64,000 nucleotides of DNA from Rosa chinensis. Its lineage: Eukaryota; Streptophyta; Magnoliopsida; Rosales; Rosaceae. A model generated the notes under the pieces. That model saw only the letters and a list, made by a program, of their open reading frames with translations, ran no database searches and was not told the DNA's origin. Position 1 is the stretch's first letter. Each line of letters opens with the position of its first letter. The DNA lies in contig NC_037091.1 of NCBI RefSeq assembly GCF_002994745.2, forward strand, positions 27,968,289 to 28,032,288, given 5' to 3'. Both the position numbers and the translations under genes were made by a program. Shown here piece by piece: positions 25,176-34,243 of this stretch.

Positions 25176-27372
25176 TGATAGAAGCATTTTAATGCGACGT
25201 TTTAACTGCATTTCCCTGCATTTTCTGCGCCATTTCCTTGAAAAATCCCTGTTTGGGAAAGTTTCCATTCTTTGATTGGGAAAGTTCCTTATTGTAGAAA
25301 GTTTCCATTTTTGTAGTTTCCATTTCGCATTTCTGGAAAATTTCCATTCTTAGTTTAGGAAAGTTTCTATTTTTCATTTTTAGTAAGTTTCTATTTTTCA
25401 TTTTTAGAAACTTTCCATTTCTCAATTTTAGAAAGTTTCTATTTTTCATATTAGTTTCTATTTTCCATATTAGTTTCTATTTTCAGGACCTCCGAGCTAA
25501 AAAGTGGAAATGAATACACGAATGGAAAGAGAAGCTTGCGAACGTTAAGGCTAACAAATATGAGACACAATGGGTCACAGAAATGAGCATAAATGAAGGA
25601 ATAAGCTTTCCTGTTTCAACAGGGAAACCCTGCGAAATGGAGGAAGGCTTACCAAGCAAGTTTCCAACGCAACCATGAAAAAGAAATGGAAAAATAAAGT
25701 GTCTTGACGTTGGAAGATAAAAAGGCTTGAAGTTGAAGCAACAAGGCCCAAGAACCCTACGAATTGAGTTGGATTTTTGGCAAAATGGATCAAGGCCTAT
25801 GAAAGCCCATGGAATTAGGGTTTGTGACGCAAAGATGTAACCCTAGAGATGTTTTGCCGTGAAAACCAAAGGGAGAAGAGAAAGATGGCGTGAAAATCAA
25901 GAGGAAAATAAAAGATTACGCCAAGAGATTTTCTAGGGTGGAGTTTAAGGAAAGAAATCAAGAAAAGGTTCAAAACAAGTCTAGATTCGTCCCCTATTTT
26001 CTCTAAATATATTGTTGCCGAAATTGGTGAAGAAAATCAGAAAATATCTCTATATATTTCGGCAATAATATATATTTAAGGGATTTAGACTTATTTTGGA
26101 GTTTTGTGATTGGTTGGATGACACACTAGGGCTTACTTGGCAATCTATCATTGGTGGAAGCTATGTGGAGTTATTAAATTAATTCCTTGGGGGAAAATAA
26201 ACAGAAAATCACGGCTTGGAGAGCAAGGAGGCCGTTCCCTATATATACTCTACACCCTAGACGTCTCAGAATCCACTCCCCTAATTCAGAAATCAGTTTA
26301 TACGTGAAAGCTCTCTCCATTCTCTAGTTCATCTTCTGCGTTTTCAAGCAAGGAAGGAAGAAGCAAGACCAAGCCGTGAGCATCTCCACCATTCCACCTT
26401 GAAACCGTGCACTTTGAAGCTTGCTTTCGAGTTTCATTAGTTCATCATTCGAGTTCTTCATCACCATCTCCATTCATGGTGTAATTCAACCTTCTTTCTT
26501 TTAATCACTTTTGATTCTCCTTGTTTGATTTCGTTAGAGATTGTTCTAGTTAACATTGATGTTTGAACAAGGTTTATATTCTGAAAATTTATGATTGAAT
26601 AAAGAATTTCGATTCCTATGTTGTGATTCCAAAGTTGCTTATGTGTGATTGTTTGATTGAATTTGCTTTATTGATATCTCTTGTATGTTAATCTTAATTG
26701 GTTCGAAACTTTTAGGGTTTATGTATGAGTGGTGCTAGATTTAAGAACATGATTCAACTTTTTGTGTTATGAACTTAAATCGAAAGTAGTAAAGGTTTTG
26801 GACAAAGATCGAATTCAATTGAAAAGGATTGCAATTAGATGAACTTATTCATACTAAGTTGTACACTTGAGTTGATAGCCTTTCTATGTGTTTATTGCGT
26901 TGAATATGTATGATTGTCTAGCTTTCTAGAGCTTGAATGCATGTTCAATAGGATTAGTCTTTGTGCTTTCACTTAGATTAATTAGCGTTGAAAGTAAAAT
27001 ATGGGAAATCGTTTCCTTTCTAATGTTTCACATGATCAACTCCTTTCACATGACTTGGAAGAACAATGTAGGGTTCGTTCGAATTCAATTATAATCTTGG
27101 TTTTAATCTTTGTTTCTTACATTTCATTCTTGTATTTGTGTTTTTGTTTGTACTTAGTTTTAATTCTTTCTTTTAATTTTCGAAAAACCAAACCCTAAAA
27201 CCCCCTTTGAATTCGTAAATAATATATATATGTGTGAATATGATACTTTGTTTTTATTTTAATTGTTTAAATTGTCTTACATTGACAATTCCCGGAATAG
27301 AACGATCCCTATTTGCTTATACTACTAATGATATTTCTAGGGTTAAATTATATGCTTGCTTTGAGCGTAGCA
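25176..27372 (+). repeat. 3' LTR of element U (about 2.2 kb)
   Basis: It starts TGATAGAAGCATTTTAATGCG (one base different from the usual TGATAGGAGC) and ends GAGCGTAGCA at 27,372. U3 (25,255-25,495) is a degenerate minisatellite of GAAAGTTTC(C/T)ATTTTTCATTTTTA-like units. TATATATA at 26,240-26,247 is the likely core promoter. The short frame at 27,001-27,198 is probably chance. Confidence 0.9.
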
Positions 27373-27608
27373 AGTAAGTGTGCAATTTTTAGGCTAAAAT
27401 TGGGTAAGCGGTCACGACTCCTTTTTTTTTTTAATTACATCAATAACTCATAATTATAACAATTAATTTTTTGTTAGTTCGACTCACTCACGACCCTCAC
27501 TTACGGGAAAAAAAAATATGGGTTAATTATATATAAGTGCATCTTTGAATGTTTTTTTAGCCATAAGGCAGCCAACTAGTTTTTTCCCTCATAACGTCAC
27601 TAGATTAA
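27373..27608 (+). other. Short flank between U and the MITE
   Basis: About 235 bp of AT-rich sequence with no ORF; it follows the U LTR end and leads to the TAA target site of the MITE. Nothing else is recognised. Confidence 0.5.
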
Positions 27609-27887
27609 GGCCTTGTTTGGGATTGCTTCACTTTAAAAAAAAAAAAAAAAACTTTTATTCAAAATTTTAGATTTTATTATGTTTGGTAAATAAAATAAAA
27701 AAAACAGCTTTAATTTAAGGGTTGTTGACCAAAAGCCCCAAAATGAGCCAAAGTTATCCCACTTACCTCAGTAAGAGATTTTTATTCTCATTTACCCAAT
27801 TTGAAGTAAAATGACAAATTTTCCCTTAATCAAATTAATAAACCCCTTGATCTCTCTCCTCTCTCACGTCCCTCTCTGATTTCTCTC

Positions 27888-28013
27888 AGATCGCTCTCTT
27901 TCTCTCTCTGCCCTGCAAAGCGCCATCGCCAACTCCGCGACTAGCTCGCCTAGGTCGCCGTGGGCCGAAACCCCAACGAACAAGGGCCGGTTGTCGCTGT
28001 CGTCGATTGCATA

Positions 28014-28108
<95 letters not shown>

Positions 28109-28560
28109 CTTCTCGCCGTCTTCGACTGCATCTCTCTCTCTCTCTCCCCCTCTCACCATCAGCGTTATGTGGTCTTAGTTTCAGCAACAGCATCCTCGGG
28201 TTTTCCAGAAATAGTTATGGATCTTCTCTACATTCTGCTTGTTCTTCGTGCTCGCTGCTTCTACCTAGCTCCCTGGTGTCGCTTTACAGAGAGAAAGCTT
28301 CGAATTACAGTTAGCCACGGGAAACTAGCGCGTCCATTGATGCCCGGATCTGGTCAAAATTACAGGTTTGAATATTTTAGTTTTGATGCCCAGATCTGGT
28401 CAAAATTGCAAGTTTACGGTGCCAAAGTGGAGCGTGAATTCCAAAAGAAACTTGCAGCGAGCAGTGGAAATTTTGGGGCTAATGTGAAGCGCCTTGGAGT
28501 GGAAATTGAGGAAAAGATCAATTACCTCTTGGTAGAGGATTCAAGATATAGGTGGTGATG
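27888..28560 (+). other. Possible captured gene fragment in the MULE, with (CT)n array
   Basis: A pyrimidine-rich, GC-richer stretch (Sau-type 'cgccatcgccaactccgcgac') includes a (CT)n/(CTTT) microsatellite at 28,014-28,103. The frame 28,007-28,558 encodes a low-complexity Leu-Ser run and then a stretch 'YGAKVEREFQKKLAASSGNF' that looks protein-like but is not recognised. The Leu-Ser part is simply the translated repeat. Whether this is an expressed gene or captured debris cannot be decided here. Confidence 0.35.
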
Positions 28561-28893
28561 TCCAGATGCTTCTGAAGCATGTGACGATCACGATAGTGAG
28601 AAATTAATTCCATAGATGGTACAGTTGTAATTTTAGAACTCCCTCAAGTATTGTATTCTTTTGCTTGCACTGGTCCTTAGACTTGTGGAGTTAATATCCA
28701 TCCTCCCATCCTCTTATTCACTATTTGATATATGGTGGCGTATTTTGTTGAGCAATTGCTTTAATTATGTATTCTGTCAAAAAAGAATAATGTTGCAGAG
28801 ATTGTTCCATTTCGGTTGAACTTTGTACCACTTTCATCATTTTTTCCCCAATGACAGAGAGAAAATGGAGGTAGAAAGAAGGAAAAAAAAAAG

Positions 28894-29062
28894 GGTCTAT
28901 TGGAGGGCAATAGACATCTATTGGGTGCCATACATGGCTGATAGACGTCTATTGGGGGCAATAGACCAAAGTTCTATTAGGGGGCAATAGACGTCTATTG
29001 GGGGGTAATACATGGCTGATAGACGTCTATTAGGGGGTAATAGATATCTATTGGGGTAATAA
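28894..29062. repeat. Palindromic minisatellite (AATAGACGTCTATT units)
   Basis: At least six variants of the 14-bp perfect palindrome AATAGACGTCTATT, separated by short G-runs (TTGGGGGGC/T), lie in about 170 bp. A longer period of about 79 bp is visible from the repeated ACATGGCTGATAGACGTC (28,932 and 29,011). It lies in the right half of the MULE. Confidence 0.8.
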
Positions 29063-29577
29063 ACATTTTCGGTGAGGTTTTCTAAAATGTCCTGTGGGCG
29101 GCGACCGGTGACTGGATTCCGGCGGCCGATGACCGGCTCTGGCAAAGTCTCATATGGTTTTTCTCTCTCTCTCTCTAAGTAAAAAAGGGTAAGGGCAAAA
29201 TGGTATTAAATTTTTTAAAAAAAAAAATCTTAATGGGGTATTAGGGAAGACCTCCTTAGAGTGTTTTGGGTAAGAGAGAATTAAAAAAACTTAATGGGGT
29301 AAGTGGGAAAAAAGTCTCTAAAAATGGGGTAAATGGACAAAACCCCTTAATTGAAAGTTATAGGTCACTGGCAGCAGATTTTAGAAGCAGCCTAGAGGTT
29401 GCTTTTAGAAGTTGTTGTGGATCAAAACATACTCTGCAGTTCTTTTATGTATTGACAACACTTTTAAAAATATTATTTACCTAACACGAAACTGTTTTAA
29501 TTCACAGCTGATTATTCTCACAACACAGCAGTAACAGTTTTTTTTTTAAAGTCACAGCAATCCCAAACGAGCTCTAA

Positions 29578-29775
29578 AAAGGGTGTTATATTATGGATAT
29601 TAAAAATCAATACATTTACATAAATGTCACTAGAGTACAAAATCAACAGTCATTCTCTCTCTCCTCTCCAGCGAGGTCTCCGGTCAACTCCGGCGGGTCT
29701 CCGACTAACCTCTGGCAAACTCCGGCGGGTCTCCGACCGACGTCTGGTGAACTTTTGGTCAACTCCGGCGACCAC
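29578..29775. other. AT-rich flank and short CCGGCGGGTCTCCGAC repeat
   Basis: After the MITE there is about 90 bp of AT-rich sequence. Then a GC-rich stretch (29,671-29,775) repeats 'CTCCGGCGGGTCTCCGAC' and 'GTCAACTCCGGCG' two or three times. No gene is recognised. Confidence 0.5.
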
Positions 29776-30540
29776 AAAAGTTACTGTCACTAACACCAAA
29801 AGCTACTGTCACTAATACCAAAAGCTACTGTAGCTAGCAACAAAAGGTACTTTGATGAGATTTCTGGTAACCTCCGGCGAGGTCACAGAAGCTACTATCA
29901 TTAGCAACAAAAGCTACTATCACTAGCAACAAAAGCTATTATGGTGAGATTTTCGGCAACCTCCGACGAGATAACAAAAGTTACTATAACCAACAACAAA
30001 AGCTACTCCTTACCAAAAAACCTATGCTCCCCAAAACAAAAAGCTACTATCTCCACCAACAAAAGCTACTGTCACCAATACGAAAAGCTAATCTCACCAG
30101 CAACAAATGCTACTTTCACCAACATTAGAAAACTACTCTCACCAACAGCAAAAGCTGCTTTCACCAACACCAAAAGGTACTCTCGCCAACAACAAAAGTT
30201 ACAGTCACCAACACCAACGAGCTAATCTCACTAACATTAGAGAGTTACTCTTGTATCAAAAACCACTCTCACCATCAACAAAAGCTACTATCACCACCGC
30301 AAAAAACTACTAGCACCACCGCAAAAAACTACTTTCACCACCGACAAAAGCTACTCTCACCAACGTCAAAAACTACTATCATCACCACAAAAGCTACAAT
30401 CATCACCACCAAAAGTTACTCTCACCAATAACAAAATATACTCTCATCAACATCAAAAACTCTTCTCACCAACAACAAAACGCTACTTTCACCAAAACCG
30501 ATAGCTACTCTCACCAACATTGAAAACCGCTTCACTTGCT
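29776..30540. repeat. Degenerate minisatellite, unit about 24 bp (AACAAAAGCTACTCTCACCA)
   Basis: About 30 imperfect copies of a unit close to AACAAAAGCTACTCTCACCA follow each other, with substitutions (ACTATC, ACTTTC, CACCGC) and small length changes. Open frames on it (for example 29,941-30,225) are translations of the repeat and not evidence of a gene. Confidence 0.85.
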
Positions 30541-31328
30541 CTCTTTCTGAAATGATGCAAGTGCAAGACAAATATTGCCAGAATTCAACCACAAAAACAA
30601 AAATACAAACCAGAATAAAAAACAATCAGAAACATAGATACCATAACATCAAAATTGAACAATGAGGCATAAAATTAAGATCCAATTTCATTTCCTTCTT
30701 AACAGAAACTTCAGCAATTCTCATTCTGTCATACAATTATGATTTAATCCAATTAGAAAACCACAATGGATCTACAACATTATATAGGCAACAAGCAATA
30801 ATCATTTGATCGAATAGAGATCAAACTGAAACAATTTCAACCACAGGAACTAATATGATGATTTGTTAATACGAGATCAAGGATAAAAAAGCCAGAATTC
30901 ACCAAATCAAATTACAGAGTAAGAGAATGGAGATTGGAGGTTCCACACTTCTGGCCGTCGAACATCATCGTCTGGATCCACGACCTCAGCTCACTGAAGC
31001 TTCTCAGCTGCGGCGGCGCGACGCTTTGGACTCGCTTGCGTTTGACCGTGTTCGTCCATGACTATGAAACCTCAACTTCGTTGTCTCCGACAGCCGCTTT
31101 CTTCACCGCCGGAGAGATCTGAGTTGGACTCCAGTGAGGTAGCTCCGATCAGATCTTCTTTGTCGTCGTCATCGTCTTCAAGTGTGGTGGCGCCGTTTTG
31201 AGGTTTTGCAAGCTTGGATCGATTGGAATCTCACCAGATCAGAGGCTGTGGTTGCCGGAATCTGGGGAGGGGGGAGGGGTGGTCGCCGGAATTGGAGGCG
31301 GAGACCAAAGACGTGAAAATCTGTGGTT

Positions 31329-31399
<71 letters not shown>

Positions 31400-31499
31400 A
31401 GTAAGGGCGTAAGGCTAATGAAATTAATTGGGTTTTGCAAGCTTGGATCGATTGGAATCTCACCAGATCAGAGGCTGTGGTTGCCGGAATCGGGGGAGG
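30541..31499. other. AT-rich then GC-rich stretch with (GA)n and a direct duplication
   Basis: Positions 30,541-30,920 are AT-rich without features. Positions 30,930-31,200 are GC-richer ('gctgcggcggcgcgacg'), possibly an old gene fragment, not recognised. A (GA)n array lies at 31,329-31,397. A segment of about 65 bp starting GGTTTTGCAAGCTTGGATCG occurs at 31,202-31,266 and again at 31,431-31,495, a 229-bp offset that brackets the (GA)n array. The second copy ends at the start of the W LTR. Confidence 0.6.
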
Positions 31500-31642
31500 T
31501 GATAGGAGCATTTTAATGCGACGTTTTAACTGCATTTCCCTACATTTTTCTGCGCCATTTCCTTGAAAAATCCTTATTGTAGAAAGTTTCCATTCTTTGA
31601 TTGGGAAAGTTCCTTATTGTAGAAAGTTTCCATTTTTGTAGT
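31500..31642 (+). repeat. W 5' LTR, first 143 bp
   Basis: It starts TGATAGGAGCATTTTAATGCG and follows the U LTR sequence as far as 'catttttgtagt', where element Z begins. The last five bases, GTAGT (31,638-31,642), are the left target duplication of Z. Confidence 0.9.
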
Positions 31643-34243
31643 TGATAGGAGCATAAAATGCGACGTTTATAATGTTTAAACCCTATATTTTGCTAAGTTA
31701 TTTCCTTTATCTTGATCAATTTAACTTAGTTAGTGTTTTTCAGGTGAAAATGGAGTTTTAAGGTCCGAAAATGGCTAAGGAAGCATAAGTGGCGCATAAA
31801 TGGAAAGAAATGAAGAAATGGAAGTTCTCCCAGTTTGACTAGGAAAAGGAATCCTAGTTGGAGTAGGAATCAGAAGCTGACTTGGATTCAAACTCTTAAG
31901 TCGCGGAAATTAGAAGTTCTACTTGAACAGGGAAACCCAATTCTACTCAGATAAGGAATCCTAGTGTGATAAGGAGTCCCTGTTGGATAAGGATTACTCA
32001 AGAAGGTTCCGGAAGAGTGTGGAAGCATCTCAGAAAAGGAAGCAGTATTCAACTAGGAAACCTCCTTGCATATGGAGTTCTACTCATACTAGGAGAGCTT
32101 GGGAACGTTCATGAAGTATCTAGAAGTCTCAAGAAGATCATATGCCGTGCACATGGAAGAGAAAGCAACAAGGAATTCGGATTTCAAAGCAATGTGGAGT
32201 TTGGATTTCTAGTTGAGTATGGATTGGAATTGCCGTGAGATTTTTGAAGGTTCTAGGGAGTTCTTGACGTTTCATTCTTCAACAAGGCGTGGAAGACATG
32301 TGGGAGGCATGTGATGCAAGGGAAAACCGAATTGGACTTAAGTTGTGCTTTAAAAGACAAATCCATTACAGATTCGGAAATCTGCCTGTGCAGATCAGTC
32401 AACTTCAACGGAGTGTCAAAAATCTCTCAGAGCTCAGAAAATTATGATCTTTATATGGTTGGAAAGTTACAGATGTCTAGTTTCCAGAACTTTTTACATC
32501 TTGTCAATAGCTATTTTCTAGAGGACGTTATGGCTGTTTTAGTGGACTGAGGTCAATCCTGCCGGAAATCTGTTTCGTGAGAAAGAAGTCCTAAATCAAC
32601 ACAAACTAAGAGAAACCAAGTAGAAACGAATTGGGAGTGCTTTGAGACGTTCTCCTATATATACCTTGTGTATTAGACGTTTCAAGGTTCACATTATTCT
32701 CCACAATTTCGTTTCTCACCGGTTTGCTCTTGAGTTTCAGGTTTTTGCATCTACAAGTTCCTAGCCGTGCCATCCTCCATCCTAGCCGTGAATTCTACCT
32801 TGTATTGCTGCCTTGGATCTGCTTTGGACCTTGGGACGTAGTCAAGGGTTGTTCATACCATCTTCCCTATGTTTTCTTTACGGTTTAGTGTTTTTGTATT
32901 TGTATTTTCTGTTTTGATTTTTTTATGTGTAAAACCGAAACCATGAGATAACTTTCTGATTTTTGGATGCGATTTGGATGTTCTTTTCTATGATTGATGT
33001 GTTTGTGTGTTCTTGATCTTGATTAATTGCCGAAATATGGAATGATAATCTGGTTTTGTTTTATAGATAACTTTTATGTGTTCTTGTTCTTTGGTTGCAA
33101 ACTTAGGATGATTGCATGTAATTGGAGCTAGTAATTAGGTTAAACGCTTCGTGACCCTAATTCAATATAGTAGTAAAGGCTTTGGACAAAGGTCGAGATC
33201 AGATTATGCATGCAATGAAAAGATTCGCTTCGAGTACTTGAATTTGCATGTTTATTGACTAAACTTTCACTTGCTCTTAATGATTTGAATGCATGAGATT
33301 ATGAGTCGCTTCGATTGTGTGATACTTGCATTTGGAATATGTTGGTTTGGCGCTTCGTCGATCAATTGTGTAAAGGGAAGTCATATAAGGGACGTTGGGC
33401 GATTGTAACTTTGTTTCTTGGTTGATATCTTTCCATGGTAATTAACAAGATTAAGGGATGCATGAATATGTTGTTCTTGATTGTTCTTGATGAATTGTTT
33501 TCCAAAAATCCTTCTTTTCCCACCTATGTAAATAAAACGTTTTTAATCTTTTGCTTGTTTTCGTAAAATTCATAGTTTAATCTTCAAAAACCCCCCATCT
33601 TTATGTTTTCTTGTTTTTGTAAATAATTAAAATTAACTTAGAATTTTTAGGAAGCATGTTCATGTAATTAATAAAAAATAAAATTAAAAAATGTTTTTAA
33701 AAATTCGTGAATAGTGTCTCTGTGAATAGTAAATATCTGTTAGTGTTTTCTAGGAATTAATTTGGTGGTTTTTAGGAGTTTGTTATGTGTTTGTTATGTG
33801 CTCCTATTTTTTAGGGATTGGTTCCTAATTTTTAGGGAAAGTAGTATGCGCTTCCTTTTAAACTTGTATTTCTTGTTTGACTTAGTCAAAATTAAGTAAT
33901 TCTAATTAGTATATAACTAGGAATCCTTGTTGTATATGGATTTTTAATGTGATATGGATTTGTAAAATGTATTTAAATAGAAGTAGGATTTCTAAACCTT
34001 TTCTAACTCAAATTCTCTCTTTCTTCGAAATCTATGTCTATATATATACTTGTATATTTTGTTGTTTTCTCATTCTTTGTTCTCTAACTTTGTGTTAAAT
34101 GTATGTCTTTCTAATTCTCTCTAATTTTCGTGTAACTTGTAAAGTGTTCTTATAATTTTGTAAATTGTATATTATTTTCTTTAAATTGTTTCTCACATGT
34201 TAGCACCCTCAATCCCCGGTTTAGAACGATCCCTGCTTACTCT
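31643..34243 (+). repeat. 5' LTR of element Z, 3' end deleted
   Basis: It starts TGATAGGAGCATAAAATGCG. TATATATA at about 32,656-32,663. It matches 40,744-43,343 of the 3' LTR almost base for base, then changes after CTTACTCT to gag sequence (AAGGCTCATGTG). A 14-bp patch TATGCGCTTCCTTT at 33,845-33,858 replaces the ancestral TAGAGTTAG. Small frames at 31,966-32,238 and 32,311-32,550 recur in the other Z LTR only because the LTRs are copies. Confidence 0.92.

Larger units (their letters stand above)
16803..27372 (+). mobile_element. Element U: Athila-type retrotransposon lacking its 5' LTR and PBS
   Basis: It contains leader (16,803-17,329), a full-length gag-pol (17,330-22,939), a non-coding 3' region, hairpin/PPT and 3' LTR (25,176-27,372). 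The 5' LTR, PBS and first ~770 bases of leader, which W still has, are absent, and the left junction is at about 16,803. U belongs to the same family as W and X. It has no promoter or PBS of its own and so cannot retrotranspose as it stands, although its ORF could still provide proteins if transcribed. Confidence 0.88.
27719..29346. mobile_element. Non-autonomous Mutator-like element (MULE) inside the MITE
   Basis: The ends are imperfect long inverted repeats. The left reads GGGTTGTTGACCAAAAGCCCC... with TCCCACTTACC about 40 bases in; the right, reverse-complemented, reads GGGGTTTTGTCCATTTACCCC... with the same TCCCACTTACC. The 9-bp flanks TTAATTTAA (27,710-27,718) and TTAATTGAA (29,347-29,355) match at 8 of 9, the MULE target duplication length. 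No transposase is visible. The interior contains a GC-richer, gene-like stretch, a (CT)n array and a palindromic minisatellite, so it may be a Pack-MULE, but the captured source is not recognised. Confidence 0.7.
27609..29574. mobile_element. Tourist/PIF-Harbinger-like MITE split by a MULE
   Basis: The left end GGCCTTGTTTGGGATTGCTTCAC and right end (reverse complement GAGCTCGTTTGGGATTGCTGTGAC) form terminal inverted repeats of about 20 bp, with identical GTTTGGGATTGCT cores. TAA lies immediately outside both ends (27,606-27,608 and 29,575-29,577), the 3-bp target duplication of this superfamily. Without the inserted MULE the element would be about 330 bp, typical for a MITE. No transposase is present. 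Confidence 0.75.

Noticed and set aside
28007..28558. Leu-Ser-rich and Arg-Glu-rich open frames over the CT array
   Set aside because: They are translations of the (CT)n microsatellite on either strand; only the short non-repetitive tail is worth keeping, as a possible captured fragment.
29776..30540. CRISPR-like array
   Set aside because: Units are contiguous, degenerate and have no unique spacers; this is a eukaryotic minisatellite.
32311..32550. A 79-codon frame conserved at 32,311 and 41,412
   Set aside because: Both lie at the same place in the two LTRs of one element, so conservation is due to copying during transposition.
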